Of a stretch of DNA of 64,000 nucleotides, positions 52,554 to 64,000 are shown piece after piece; the first letter of the stretch is position 1, and each line of letters begins with the position of its first letter. The position numbers and the translations under genes are program-made. The stretch covers positions 77,982,291-78,046,290 of the forward strand of contig CM043948.1 of assembly GCA_014529385.2 (NCBI GenBank), read 5' to 3'. The notes under the pieces were generated by a model that worked only from the letters and a program-made list of their open reading frames with translations, was not told the origin of the DNA and made no database searches. Origin of the DNA: Adiantum capillus-veneris (lineage: Eukaryota > Streptophyta > Polypodiopsida > Polypodiales > Pteridaceae).

Positions 52554-53642
52554 CTAAAAATATTTGAAGCTCCTCAACCATGTTGGGATGTGGCCATCGA
52601 AGAATGGCAGCGACCTTGTCAGAGTCCATTTTGATGCCATAATAATGATCACATGATCGAGGTAATGTATCTCTGTTTTAAAGAAATTACACTTTCTTTG
52701 CTTAGCATACAACACGTGAGCTCGTTGTTCAAACACTAATCATAAGTGTTCTATGTGTTTATCTTCAATCTTATTGTAAATGAGAATGTCATCAAGGAAA
52801 ACCACAAAAAATTTTCCAAGATAGGGATGTAAGACACTATCCATGAGTGTCATAAATGTAGTTGGAGCATTGGTTAGACCAAAAGGCATAACCAAAAATT
52901 CAAAATGCCCAAACCGTGTTCTAAAGGCAGTTTTGGAGATATCTTGTAGTAGGATACGCACCTGGTGGTATCCTGAATGAAGATCTATCTTTGTATAGTA
53001 TCTTGCCCCGTGGAGTTTATCAAACAACTCATCCACTCGAGGTAGATGATACTTGTTCTTGATGGTTATCGCATTTAATCCGCGATAATCTATGCACATG
53101 CACAAAGTACCATCTTTCTTTCTTACCAATAGAATTGGTGATGCCCAAAGCGAAGTGCTAGGTCTAATGAAACCACGAGCGAGGTAGTCAGCCAATTGAC
53201 TCTCAACCTCCTTCGCCTCTTTAGCACTCATACGATAAGGTGGTTTACTCACCGGTTTAGTGCCTGGCAAGACATCTATGCCATACTGAACATCACGTGT
53301 AGGGGGTAAACCTGGTGGTAAATCACTTGAGAACACATCACTATACTCCATGAGTAAGTGAGTTAGCTTTTGCCGTGCAAAAGGAGAAAGTAAACTAGAA
53401 TTATGTTGGGATAAAGAATCTTGTAGTTCCTCTAATGTTTGTTTTACAACACTTGCACGTTTCTCTATAGAATTAAAATTGAGAGCACTTTGGTCGTTAG
53501 ATTTGTTAACACTTTGTTTATCAGTAGAATTAATTGGACTTTGCATACCATTAGAATTCATTGTACTTTGCATACCATTTTTAGAATTCACCGCACTTTG
53601 CTCTTGAGAATTCACAAGACTTGGAGACAAGTAGTAACACAA
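52554..53642 (-). pseudogene. pol: reverse transcriptase with repetitive N-terminal spacer
   Basis: A spacer with imperfect repeats of about 12 residues ([21 protein letters not shown], Asn/Ser/Gln rich) lies before the RT. RT motifs are [53 protein letters not shown] and catalytic FLDD at 52788-52799 (plus coordinates). The thumb continues in another frame (52554-52736). Confidence 0.85.
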
Positions 53643-53656
53643 AAAGATCTCATCTA

Positions 53657-54445
53657 TTAAATATGCTTTCTACAAAATAGAAATCTCCGCTGTACATATA
53701 AGAGGTTGAGATGGTATATTTTTCTCACAAAGAAAAGCACATGTTTACCATTTTCCATAAAGGATAAGGAGTTGTGTTCATAACTAGTGTGCAATGTGTT
53801 TCCTAAACCATGCACCCACTCCCGTCCTAAAACTACATCAGCACGGTCCATGTTCATAACTTGGAAGTCAAGGGTCATCATATGATCTTGAACAATAAGC
53901 TCAACCCCTTGAACTACCGTGTCCCATATCTCTTTATCATTTCCACACATCTACTCCACCACATAATTGTGAGATCAGGGAGTCTGTGTAAGCTTCAATT
54001 TCTTGACTAGATTATAGTTCAAGAAGTTATGAGTTGCACCATCATCCACTAAAATAGGAACACATTGTCCATTAATAGTGCCATGCATGCGAATCAAATC
54101 ATGGGGGCCAAAGGTGGGTTGCCTCATTGAAGGAGGCACACGACACTTGTGCTTTTCTTCCATATGAAGACCCTCTACAACACAATATTTAGGAGATGAA
54201 TCTAATGTGAGGTGTTGCACCGTGTGCATGGCCTTTTCTTTGCCTTGCAAAAGAGGACAATCTTTATTGTTATGCTGGTTCGAAAGACATCTAAAACAAA
54301 AATTGTATTTTTCTGCACGCTCAAAATCAGCAGTGCTGAGAGACCCACGTGGAGTATCTCGTGATTGCATAGGCTTCTTAGCCTCTTGTGGGCGTGGAGA
54401 GGTAGATTGTCTCTTATTCCTCTTGGAACGTGTGGGAGATCTACC
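53657..54445 (-). pseudogene. zinc knuckle and protease
   Basis: The CCHC knuckle CFRCLSNQHNNKDC lies near 54260-54300. The protease active site reads VPILVDDGATHNFL (DDGA instead of DSGA, near 54030-54065). VVLGREWVHGLG marks the second protease motif, after a frame break near 53955. Confidence 0.8.
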
Positions 54446-55365
54446 TCACCATTGGCTCTTAGCCACGTTTCTTTTAACAAAAGTATTCTTAGAGTAGGGA
54501 ATATTTCCTTTCCTCTCTTGGTCATCATCATATCTTTGGGCATGACTGATGGCTTCTTCCAAAGTTTTTGGATTTTGGGTCTTGACATGAAGATGATAGT
54601 CTTTGTCAAGACCCCTATTAAAACCCCGTATCTTTTGGAATTCATGTAAACCTTCTAACTTTAATATGATTTCCTGATACTTCAAAAGGTACTATATGAG
54701 AGAGAGGCCAGACATGCGGCATGCATCCCATGCTAACCAATTCTGATTTTCTTCATTGGAGTCCAAAAAATATTTGGAGAAATAAGCGTGAAACGCAGCC
54801 CAAGATGGAGGACGAGCATCTATTGGAAATGTCATCCACCACTTTATGCCTTGCCTTTAAGAGAGATACTTGTTTCCATAGTTTTTTTTATGTCCGGGGT
54901 GTGTCTCAATCTATGAATATCACTCCATTTGTGTAAGAACGTATTGAGAGCATCCTTGTTGTGATCACGCTCTTCCCCATGAAACTCAGGAATGGTGATA
55001 TTCTTAAGTAATGCATTGCTACCTTCTGCATCTTCTGCAACACTTGTCTCTTGGACTCTTTGAGTCGTGCAAGATTGGTTACCTTGAACTGTGCCACTTG
55101 TGGATCCTTGAGTTGTCTGTGAATTCATAAATTTCACAAGTAGCTTTGTAAGATTGGTAACATTTTCATTGAGTGCAAAGAGTTTGATTTCAAGTACGCT
55201 TTGGTGATGTTCCAAAGTCTTGAAAGAAGCCATATCTACAAGCCCATGATCTCCTATATCATCATCATCATGCATATTAGTGTCAACAACACCCGTGGTG
55301 CCCTGATTTTGATCTACGTGCTTAAAATCAAAAGTGTGTGTAGGTGGGATATCCTCACTGGCCAT
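54446..55365 (-). pseudogene. gag: Gag
   Basis: Starts MASEDIPPTHTFDFKH at 55365, with a coiled-coil-like segment (LEIKLFALNENVTNLTKLLVKF). ITIPEFHGEERDHNKDALNTFLHKW follows, and after a break FQKIRGFNRGLDKDYHLHVKTQNPKTLEEAISHAQRYD, a typical Ty3 Gag end. Confidence 0.75.
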
Positions 55366-55374
55366 GGTAAACAC

Positions 55375-56045
55375 ACACTAATGTAAAGAGAGAAAAAATG
55401 TCAATTTGTACCTTGTGAAATTGAAGTCTTTGTGTTTTGTATGCTCCACAATTTGCATTGCATGGGAACTTCGCCTTATGGGAATTGTAGCGATTCACGT
55501 GTCGTTTGTCGTAAGAATACCTTTGTTGCCTCTTCACAAAAACTCGTCGTTTTTGTCAAGGCTTTTGCTCACTTTGAAGCTACCTCCTTGAGGAAAAAAG
55601 ATTTTTTGGAGGAAAACTTGCCTTCCTCCAAGAAGTGAAAAGGAAGGGTGAAACTACTTTCTCAAAGTTTGAAGCTTTCCCTTTTCTTTCAACACAAGTA
55701 TGCTATCTTTTCTTGTTATACACAACAAGGATCAATATCTTGATGGTAAAGTGTTGGCCTCTTATGCTCATGGGGTGGGTCCAACCCTCCTTCATGCAAG
55801 GGTTAAGCGGGCCTTTCTATGCGTGCAACTAACGGCGCCAACGAAAGCCTTCGGAGCCTCGATGCCATTGAGTTTGCCTTGGTTGCCTGCTGTCAAGGGT
55901 GTAGATGGGGCATGAGTAGTCGATTGTCACTGTCTATTCAAGCACTCTTCGCACAAGAAAGTGTGTATGTCTTCTTTTTGATGCACAACGGAGACGTCGC
56001 TGCCTATGAAACATGGGAGAGAAGCAGCACGTCGCAAGCACATAG
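55375..56045. other. probable leader/LTR side of the chromovirus, no gene seen
   Basis: No coding signal. Short open frames have no motif. No PBS recognised. Confidence 0.35.
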
Positions 56046-56945
56046 AACTTGCTCACTTAAACAAAAAAAGACACTAGTGAGAATACCAAGGAAATGGAAG
56101 CAAAAAACATAAGTGCCACAAATAAAAAATCTTACACTGGAAGAGAAATCCTGGCTTGATTTGGTACTTCACTCACATGTATTGTCTATGGTACTAGAGC
56201 CCTAGAGGTTCCCCGTGTGGGCACTTTTCCTTGAGAAGCGAAAAGACGTGGACATACAAAATAAGCACACATGTCAAATGATTGTGAACCAAAGTAAAAG
56301 AAAAAAGAGAAAAAATGACATTTATATGGATTTCCATCCACATGGGTGGGGACATATGCTTCGACGAAATGAGAAACTCCATACCTCCAGGTGTACTACT
56401 TTCCATGCTTCATGCTGGTGGATATGTATAATTGCTAATCATGGTTTGTTTGAGTGCAATAATTATGTTTTATCAACCATTATAGATGTATAAATTTATC
56501 TTTGCTTAAGTTGATTGAACCATAATTTAATCTTATAGATGAGCCTTGAGATTAGGAGACCGTGACTTTAGGTTAACTCATTTACTTGACCACTAGTCCT
56601 AACTGATAAAATTATATGAGTGTTTGAGACCTTAGGAATGTTTTAGGCATAGAGAATCTTGCTCACTTAAACAACAAAAGACACTAGTGAGAATACCAAG
56701 GAAATGGAAGCAAAAAACATAAGTGCCACAGATAAAAAATCTTACGCTGGAAGAGAAATCCTGGCTTGATTTGGTTCTTCACTCACATGTATTGTCTATG
56801 GTACTAGATCCCTAGAGGTTCCTAGTGTGGGCGCTTTTCCTTGAGAAGCAAAAATCCCTAGACATACAAAATAATCACACATGTCAAATGATTGTGAACC
56901 AAAGTAAAAGAAAAAAGAGAAAAAAAAAAGACATTTAAAAGACTT
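56046..56945. repeat. direct duplication of about 290 bp, 609 bp apart
   Basis: 56046-56330 and 56655-56945 are near-identical (CTTGCTCACTTAAACAA to AAAAAGACATTTA). The second copy is followed by sequence that matches the LARD 3' UTR. Confidence 0.85.
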
Positions 56946-57374
56946 CCATCGCACTTACAGTTAAAATTTCAAGCTTTTCTTTGGAGTTGTGAGAGCTAGT
57001 TGGCTAATCAAAGCTAAAAAGCACAATTAGGGAATCTTGCATTTAGATAATCTTCTTAGCTTAGCTAGTACTAGAGTAGTTGTTTTACCCTTAGTCATAG
57101 CTAACTAATTGATAAACTCACCCATAAGCCCAAAATTCTTGATTAATTAGTTTCATCAAAGTGTAATTTATTTGTCCTTGATGGTAGTCTAGCATTTCAT
57201 AAATCTTGCATTTACTCATTTCCACATGTACTTTACATTCCTCTCATGATGTATTGCCATATAATTCCGCTTGCATAAAACAGTGACTTTACCTTGCAGA
57301 TTCAAATCCAGATGCTCTACAACATGGACAAAACGGGCTTTCTCTCACTAGCTTCCGAGGGTGGAATCTACATC
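56530..57374 (+). other. 3' UTR of an element related to the LARD-like element
   Basis: Matches minus-strand 19000-19640, then leads to a polypurine tract. No coding sequence. Confidence 0.6.
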
Positions 57375-57388
57375 AAGAAGGGGGGACA
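57375..57388 (+). promoter_or_regulatory. polypurine tract
   Basis: AAGAAGGGGGGACA, followed by TGTAACC. Confidence 0.55.
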
Positions 57389-57713
57389 TGTAACCACCAA
57401 TCAACCACCTTTTATGTAGCCATGGGACGAGCTTCTCGGACCCTCTAGTAGTGTATTATGTTATTGGACGGGCTTGTCGGTCAGGTAGGAATGGTTAAGA
57501 GTGAACGCCAATGAGAGGTGCACTCTAAAACTAGAACCTAAAGTGTTTGGGTAAAATTGGCTAAGTATGGGCTCCCAAATGTGAACAGGCAAGCCCGTAT
57601 AAAAGTCAATCTAAACCTAAAATAGGTCATTCTCTCATTTGTGCAATGCAAGAAGAGTGCTCTTGCTTCATCTCCTTCTTTGTTTCCTTTGTGTACTACT
57701 GTGTGTGTGTGTG

Positions 57714-57749
<36 letters not shown>

Positions 57750-58087
57750 TCTGTATGATTGAGCATTGCAGTGGCACGACGACGGCAAGGTGGTTGAGCA
57801 CGGTGCAGTGGCGGCTCCCTCTTCTTTGTGGTAACAAATCCTCCACGGTAGCAAGCGTAGAGTGGTGAGTGACACACCATTGTCATCTTTGAGCGTACTA
57901 GTTTAGGCTAGTTGCATGCTTGGAGCCATCTGTGGCTCCCAGTGACAATGTTAGGCAAGTCCCTTGCTTCAATACATGCGACAGAAGTCCTCTCTCTCTC
58001 TCTCAAATGATTGTCTCATAGTACAACCTAGCTACATGGACACACACCTAGCCTTTTGAATACATTTAATATAGCATTTCATTCAAT

Positions 58088-58122
<35 letters not shown>

Positions 58123-58199
58123 CTTTTGAAGAATTTTTATATTCCAAGAGAGGTTTGGATATGCAAGTTGTGTCATATATAGCCAAAGATAGAGTTACA
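57389..58199 (+). repeat. candidate LTR related to the LARD family
   Basis: Begins TGTAACC after the PPT. A possible end GTTACA lies at 58199, giving 811 bp. TATAAAAG is at 57598. GA (57717-57746) and TC (58092-58120) microsatellites lie inside. The right end is a guess; no partner is present. Confidence 0.4.
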
Positions 58200-60035
58200 T
58201 TGCATTTGTCATTGTTCAATGCCACTATCATTGTCTATTTAGAGATGGATTTGGACCAGTGACTAAAGTCATGAGATATCGAGATTAGAGATGCGTCGGG
58301 TTTTTTTCTAGAGATGCACAAACACAGGGAGAGTCTTCTGAAGAAATTGTGAAATGGGTGACATTCATAGTGGGATATCACTAACTTCTTTAGAGCAGGG
58401 TCTCAGTAGCAAGATGAGCAAGCTCCAAAGTAAAATTTGGATCCCACTTATACTAGAGGTTTATTAGTTGACATATCCATTGATCTTGGGAGATCTAGAC
58501 ACCCACGTCTATGAGGGCAACAATGACATCAACAGAGGCTTCATCAGATAATGGGGTATATTCTAGCACGATATGGGAGACACACAGTAAAACTATTTAA
58601 AGAAGCGGAAACTGACAAAGCTCTTCAATGACCGATGCAATAATATGAGAGGCATCCTCAGGCATTGATGGTGATGATGATGAGTTTACTTTTTCCCTTT
58701 ACCTCACTTGTATTTTTGTATCCACATTGTATTAGATCCACCAAAATTTTATCAATTTGATCTCATAGGTCATTTTGGCCTTTTGAAAACATTTAATATA
58801 TCCATTCATTTCATTTCATTATCTCTCGCCCGTGGGGGGGACTAAAGCCAAATTTTAGTGGCACTAGGGCATGAGGTCACAATGGGGGAGAATGTGTGTG
58901 TGGTTTGGGGGGCACTTTTGTTGTGCTGGAGCTTTCTCTACTTAGAGTGACGCACGAGAAAAAATCACTCCCACAACAAATTTGGGTTTTTATTTTTTAA
59001 ATTTTAGGCATCACTTAAGCGATGCAATATATTTTGCAAGTGTCACTATGGACGTTACATGATGTGATGCTCTTAAGCGACTCTCTGAGCAACCCTAAGA
59101 GTGATGCTTTTTTTATTTTTTTGAGATTCGCCAAACTTAAGCGAGGCTCACTAATTTTCCAAGCATCAATACTTACAAACCAGCCTATAAGTGTTAGGAA
59201 AAACCTTGTATCTTATCAAATACTAGTATTGCCTTCGGCAACCCCTCCCTCTTCTTGCGTGCAATGAATTTCTCTCTCACTGAGCACGCAAGGCTACAAT
59301 GCACACCACTAGAAGCTCGCCATTGAAAGATCTTCTACCACGTGTCCGAGGGAGGGGTCCAAAATTCCTTCCTCCATTTATAATAGTATAGATGTTGTCT
59401 ATGAAGTAAATGAAAGGAATTGGCTATGGAAAAAACAATAGTGAACCGTTCATGGTGTAGTTAGTATGTTAATCACAAGAGATTAGGAGAGAGATATTAA
59501 CATTGATGCAAGTAGAAAAACATAAATTAAATTAATCAAAATAAATGCAGATGGTGGATACAAATGTGGCTCAAGTGTGGATCATAGAGATGGGATAATG
59601 ATTGAGGTACAAAATGTGTAGATAGGACTTATTTTATAGGAGTAGAGGGAGATAATATTTTGACATAAGTGATGATGTCAAATGTAGACTTTCAAAGTAG
59701 AGGGGTTTTCCACTACTTGGTGGTGTAGCTATGGCATGCACCCCAATAAGGAAATGGAAATGGATAAAAGCATGAGTAGGTGGTTCACTAGCTACCTATT
59801 TTTTGACATGGTGGCTACAGCTACCACCTTGTAGAAAGCTTCTAGTTATTTGAGTTGGTAGCTAGTGATACGTAGTGGTAGGTAGTAGTTTCAAGATAGA
59901 AACATTGGTTGGGAAACTTCAGTTTGAGCTAGTAAGTAAAAAAAATAGAGTTTGTATGATATGGTACTACCTAACCACAAAACACTTGTAGGAGACTGTC
60001 TTGGAAATAGGTGTTAGGTCCACCTATTCATGCTT
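58200..60035. other. no gene seen; short palindromic repeats
   Basis: AT-rich. TTAAGCGA occurs at 59015, 59073 and 59137; the first lies in GCATCACTTAAGCGATGC, an almost perfect palindrome. CCTTTTGAA-ACATTTAATATA occurs near 58050 and again near 58782. No coding signal. Confidence 0.4.
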
Positions 60036-60326
60036 CTACCTAAATATATTCATTATTGTGCTCCCAGTTAGTTCATGATAGTCCACATACATACAAGAGG
60101 GCCAATCTTCATTTTTCACTAAAAGTACATGTGAGAAAAAGGGAGATGAACTTGGACATACCATTCCCTTTGATATGGTCTCGTTAACTTGGTAGAGAAT
60201 CTCCTCTTGTTTTGTGTGAGAAACAAGATAAAGAGGTTTATTAGGATGAGAAATTCTAGGCACAAGATCAATCTTATGGTAATCATCCCCTCCTAGGAGA
60301 GGTAATTTTATTTGGGATAGAGTCAA
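60036..60326 (-). pseudogene. Ty3/gypsy RT scrap
   Basis: Minus strand, 96 codons: EEILYQVNETISKGMVCPSS, PFFSHVLLVKNED and MYVDYHELTGSTIMN match the start of a Ty3 RT (usual 'GLIRPSSSPYASPVLLVKKKDG'). No catalytic motif remains. Confidence 0.75.
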
Positions 60327-63300
60327 AAAAGAAAATCACTATATGATTGAAGAAAAGAAGTGTGATTCATTTTATTATTAGAGAACCAATTAATTTTAGA
60401 TATGGTAGTGGGAGAGGAAACAAAACCATATATGAGAAAAGAAAAGAATTTATTGAGTTTTGTATAGGTGCATGTGATACACTAGAATGGTGCTTCCTTT
60501 CTCCTTAGTACTAAAACTGTTTGCGGGTCGTCGTGACGGATGTCCAAGCATAGCTCTCAAGCATCAACATAAAATTACCGATACAGGGGAAGTGACTCGG
60601 ATGAGGCATGGAAACTCACTAGGGTGTCAATCCTAATGAAGTGAACTCGAAGAGATGCAACTACTAACTCTACAAGCACATCAAACTCACTAAAGCCAAG
60701 TAATCTGCCTATGTCCTTCTACACAGCTCTACAGTCATTAAGCCCGTTCACCATGAAAATCATATCGGAATTGCACGAAACTTGAAGGGAAGCTACAGGG
60801 GACTATCAGGAACATATCCTATCACTGTCACAGCATTCTGGAGAGGTACAAAGATCGCAATCGTTCGTCCTATAGTACACAAAAACAGTAAACGGATGAT
60901 CCTAAAGGGTCGCTTTTGGGTCCCTAAAGCCTCTCCGAGGGTCAAAACAATATAAAATACGCATATAAAAACTCAAAACTGCAATTTAAGGCCTAAACGG
61001 ATGCGTTTGAAACCTTCACCGAATCTTGAATGCTTACAATGAATGAAAGAGCAGAGTAAGAGGAACACAATGCAAGAAACAAAACTGAATTTGGATTACC
61101 GTAGCCACAGAAGCGATGATTACAAGTTGGAGCAAAGAGGTAGCTCTTTGTGCGTAATGCAATAGTCACTTATCTTCAAAAAATAATCTCCCTTTCACAC
61201 TAACCTTAGTGTATTATATACCTAGGGATTTCTAAAGTGACCGGTGGCCAACTTCTCATGGACCTTTACATACATCATTGGAAAAATTACATCTTTGACT
61301 TAGACTTGACATAGACGATTGACATTAGGCTTTTACAGGGTTTGATGTATTAAACATCGGAAAAATAATTTGATCACATCAAAACTTTGGCCGGTTGACC
61401 CAACGAGCGCCTTGGCTAGGTGGGCACTTGTATGTTGTATCACCTCCAAACAAAGACTTAAACCTTTACCTTTATGATGAAAACCTGTTGCTCTATCAAG
61501 AACCTTAAGTTGAGTAGCTATTCAATGAAACCATGGTTCTCCTAGAGCTACATTGTCCTGAAGCAATTGAGATTCAAAAAAAAAATATTGGTCTACATTG
61601 CCTTGCATGTGGAGCGTTAGCATTAAACATGTAACTAGAAGTTTTTTACTTTAGTAATATCCAAACTCATCCATGTTGGTCCCAATTCTTCAATTCTTAT
61701 GCTTAACCATTGAGCTAACCTAGTTAGAATCAAGCTATGAGTAGAGATGATATCAAATATAATAAAAACACTTTGATCTCTAACCCTACACCATGCCTTA
61801 GGGGGGGCTCTATGTACAAATTGTGTATACATAGGCATTCAAGGACTATTTCTAAAATTTCTTAACTATTTATTTTTGAAAACTACACCCTTTTTCTATT
61901 CAATCTATGAATGTTTTTCCCAATTTTGGTTTATTGTACCCTGTGTATGTGAAAATTTGAGAATAAATGAAATTTAATAACCCCCTTCTACTACACTCAC
62001 ATGATAATTACAAAATTATGAAGTGACGACCCCTCCCCAGTCCCATGCATAAAATCGTTGAATAGATTCTTGATTCACCTCTTCGAGACAATAGACATGG
62101 GTGTAACACAAAGGGATTCCTTCTTGGCACTCCTTGTGGGGCATTCACGATAGGTGTTCCCTTGATCTCTACACTTAACACTAGGTTTGTGTTTGAGCCA
62201 CTACAGTGGCTTGGCACCTCACTCTATAAAATTGTCTCTAAGACGATCTATTTTTCAAGAAACACTGACAATAGGATATCATTGAGATCCTGTGACATAG
62301 AGGAAAATTATAGTATATCTTTTATCCCAAAAAAGTGTAAGATATAAAAAACTCTAAAAATAGTAAGAAGCCACAAAATTGGATTTTAAATTTAACAACA
62401 TACATGTTTTTGAGGCCTAAAACAAGATGACATTTTTTTTTCCTTGAAAATTATATGTATATACTCTCATTGTATACATATCCATGTATTTTTCAAAAAC
62501 GTTTCAGTGTGCTTTGAAGGTTTTCAATGGGTCTACATGGGATACCAAAACTTTTGAGCGATTTTTGTTTGATTGTACCTAAAAGATGGCTCTTAAAAAA
62601 ATAACATTTTTACATGAAATTATTTATTTCTATTTTTTTCAACTCCCTACATGCCTTGAGAACAAATCCCTAAAAGGTTTTGCTAAGGCTTTTTGTGGTC
62701 TATGAGAGTAAGAATTTACAAAAAAAGTTTCTTATAGCCACAAAAGTGGCTCTTGTTCAGACAGAGCAAGTGTTAATACAACAATTCTCCTTCTTATATT
62801 TCTAAAGGTATTCAAGATACTTGTATACACTCTTCTCTTTCTTCTTTTTGTTGCTCTTGCAATTGCAAGGAGCCTTTTCATTCTTCTCATATACCTTATC
62901 TTTATAAGGAAACTTGTTGGGAGACAATATCTTGGTAGCATCCATAGATTAGTGGATGACTTTTAAGCTTGTCTTAGGCTTTTTTGCATTAATATATGTG
63001 TCTGTATTCTCAGAAGTCCCTACATAATATTTCTACTTTTTCTCTAAAAATAGTTTCTTTTGAAGCTTCTTTGAGATGACAATCACAAATCCTATGCACA
63101 CTTTTGAATCTATGTACTCCCCCTTCTCAATCTTAAGACCATGTCAAGCCTAAATAAAAAATTTTTTGGCTTCATTTCTCAATAATTGCCACATAATTAC
63201 ATTCCTTCCATGTCTTTGGCTAGGTCCCTTGGGTTTTCATACTAGCTCACCATTGACAAGTCGATTTTTGGAGGTACAACTGCATGGTGTTACTTGGATT

Positions 63301-63538
63301 TCTCAATAAAGCTCTCATCTTTAAAGATGGCATCAAACTACTAAATCAACGTGAGCACCTCAACCATATGGCCATGGGATGGCTGTAAGTTCCATCAATG
63401 GAAAGGACTAGTGGTATTGCCCCTATCCTTCATCTTTTCAAGTTTGTTTTCTTACTTCCATGCATGATATGTCCTTTTGCATCACCATGAGGGATGTTTC
63501 ATTGTGCTTAACATAGTTTAATGAGACCTAGCTTTTGT
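60327..63538. other. no convincing gene
   Basis: AT-rich DNA on both strands. A minus-strand Arg/Lys-rich frame (62732-62941) is low complexity. I see nothing I can name. Confidence 0.4.
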
Positions 63539-63546
63539 GTGTGTGA

Positions 63547-63592
<46 letters not shown>
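63539..63592. repeat. TG microsatellite
   Basis: About 25 TG units with one interruption (TGTGAATG). Confidence 0.9.
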
Positions 63593-63594
<2 letters not shown>

Positions 63595-64000
63595 TGAATT
63601 GAATATACAACAATAGATTGAATCATACAATGGAACTGGCTAGACCATAGATAAACCACTATAAGATATGACTATAAGAATATTTTGACTCATTGATTTT
63701 TTGAATAAGTACAATGTACTCCAAGAATCATACAAACAAGTTATACTTGTATTACCATTATAAAGACAAAAATCATATATCTTATCGAGCCAAATCAAAT
63801 CTATTGCTACACCTACAATTTGCTAATTAATCCCAAGGAAGGAACCTGTTACCTGCCATCATCCAAGAACACAAGCACGTCAGTATTGGCATTACTTGGA
63901 AGGCACGTGTCAATGACCCCTTTCCCTTTTTATTGATGTCCAAAATTACAAACAATCTAACAACTAAGCAGAGATTAGTTTTATGAAAAAATGAAAATAA
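63593..64000. other. no gene seen
   Basis: AT-rich, no coding signal. Confidence 0.5.

Larger units (their letters stand above)
50391..55365 (-). mobile_element. Ty3/gypsy chromovirus, minus strand, decayed
   Basis: From right to left: Gag, zinc knuckle, protease, RT, RNase H, integrase and a chromodomain-like tail, all in the usual order on the minus strand. A possible polypurine tract (minus AGGGGGAGGC) lies at 50391-50400. LTRs were not delimited. Confidence 0.8.

Noticed and set aside
62732-62941. Arg/Lys-rich minus-strand ORF
   Set aside because: Low-complexity composition, no motif and no supporting context.

Overview
This window is nuclear DNA of a land plant. It consists almost entirely of transposable elements in several states of decay. 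The plant evidence is: a Ty3/gypsy polyprotein of the Tat type, with a second (archaeal-type) RNase H between reverse transcriptase and integrase; primer-binding sites matching plant initiator-Met and Asp tRNAs; plant-like TATA boxes and polypurine tracts; and a very repeat-rich, AT-rich, microsatellite-rich composition. I see no host single-copy gene, tRNA, rRNA or CRISPR. The species cannot be told from the sequence; a large-genome plant fits.

Layout. (1) 1-about 7130: a Tat-lineage Ty3 element whose 5' end is off the window, with two extra ORFs (16-480, 480-704), gag-PR-RT-aRNaseH-INT in one frame broken by four in-frame stops, then a 3' LTR. (2) 7391-36440: one non-LTR (LINE) element, opened by two insertions. 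The first (8336-15289) is a head-to-tail stack of three partial copies of an LTR element whose LTRs encode a pair of overlapping small ORFs. The second (17978-35696) is a large non-autonomous LTR element on the minus strand (LARD-like, tRNA-Asp PBS). It is itself split by a plus-strand Ty3/gypsy element (24754-34626, target repeat ATTTC), whose RT gene is split by a 1338-bp element flanked by TTAA. That is four levels of nesting. (3) 36.4-38.2 kb: TATC, GT and GA simple repeats and a second LINE scrap. (4) 38.4-39.6 kb: an isolated Ty3 integrase. (5) 40748-42086: a second copy of the TTAA element. (6) 43-49.8 kb: a decayed coiled-coil ORF of another apparently pol-less LTR element, preceded by four regularly spaced palindromes and followed by a PPT and 3' LTR. 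(7) 50.4-55.4 kb: a minus-strand chromodomain-containing Ty3/gypsy element (chromovirus). (8) 56-58.2 kb: a 290-bp direct duplication and the 3' end of an element related to the LARD. (9) 58.2-64 kb: mostly featureless AT-rich DNA with one RT scrap and a TG tract.

Most interesting. A small protein family (about 70-90 aa, core LFG-x-x-RL-N-x-I ... P-x-ILP-x-I ... S-x-DV) occurs in two different LTR-element families, placed before gag. Its ORFs are joined to their upstream ORF by stop/start overlaps (TGATG, ATGA). Separately, the gypsy element at 24754-34626 appears to encode the N-terminus of Gag inside its LTR. A phase-0 intron of 1892 nt would remove the LTR end, the PBS and a further 150-aa ORF. 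In both this element and the first Tat element the Gag body has no ATG of its own and sits directly behind a good splice acceptor. Together these suggest that some LTR elements here use splicing to choose between Gag and extra leader-encoded proteins. This is inference and needs transcripts to test.
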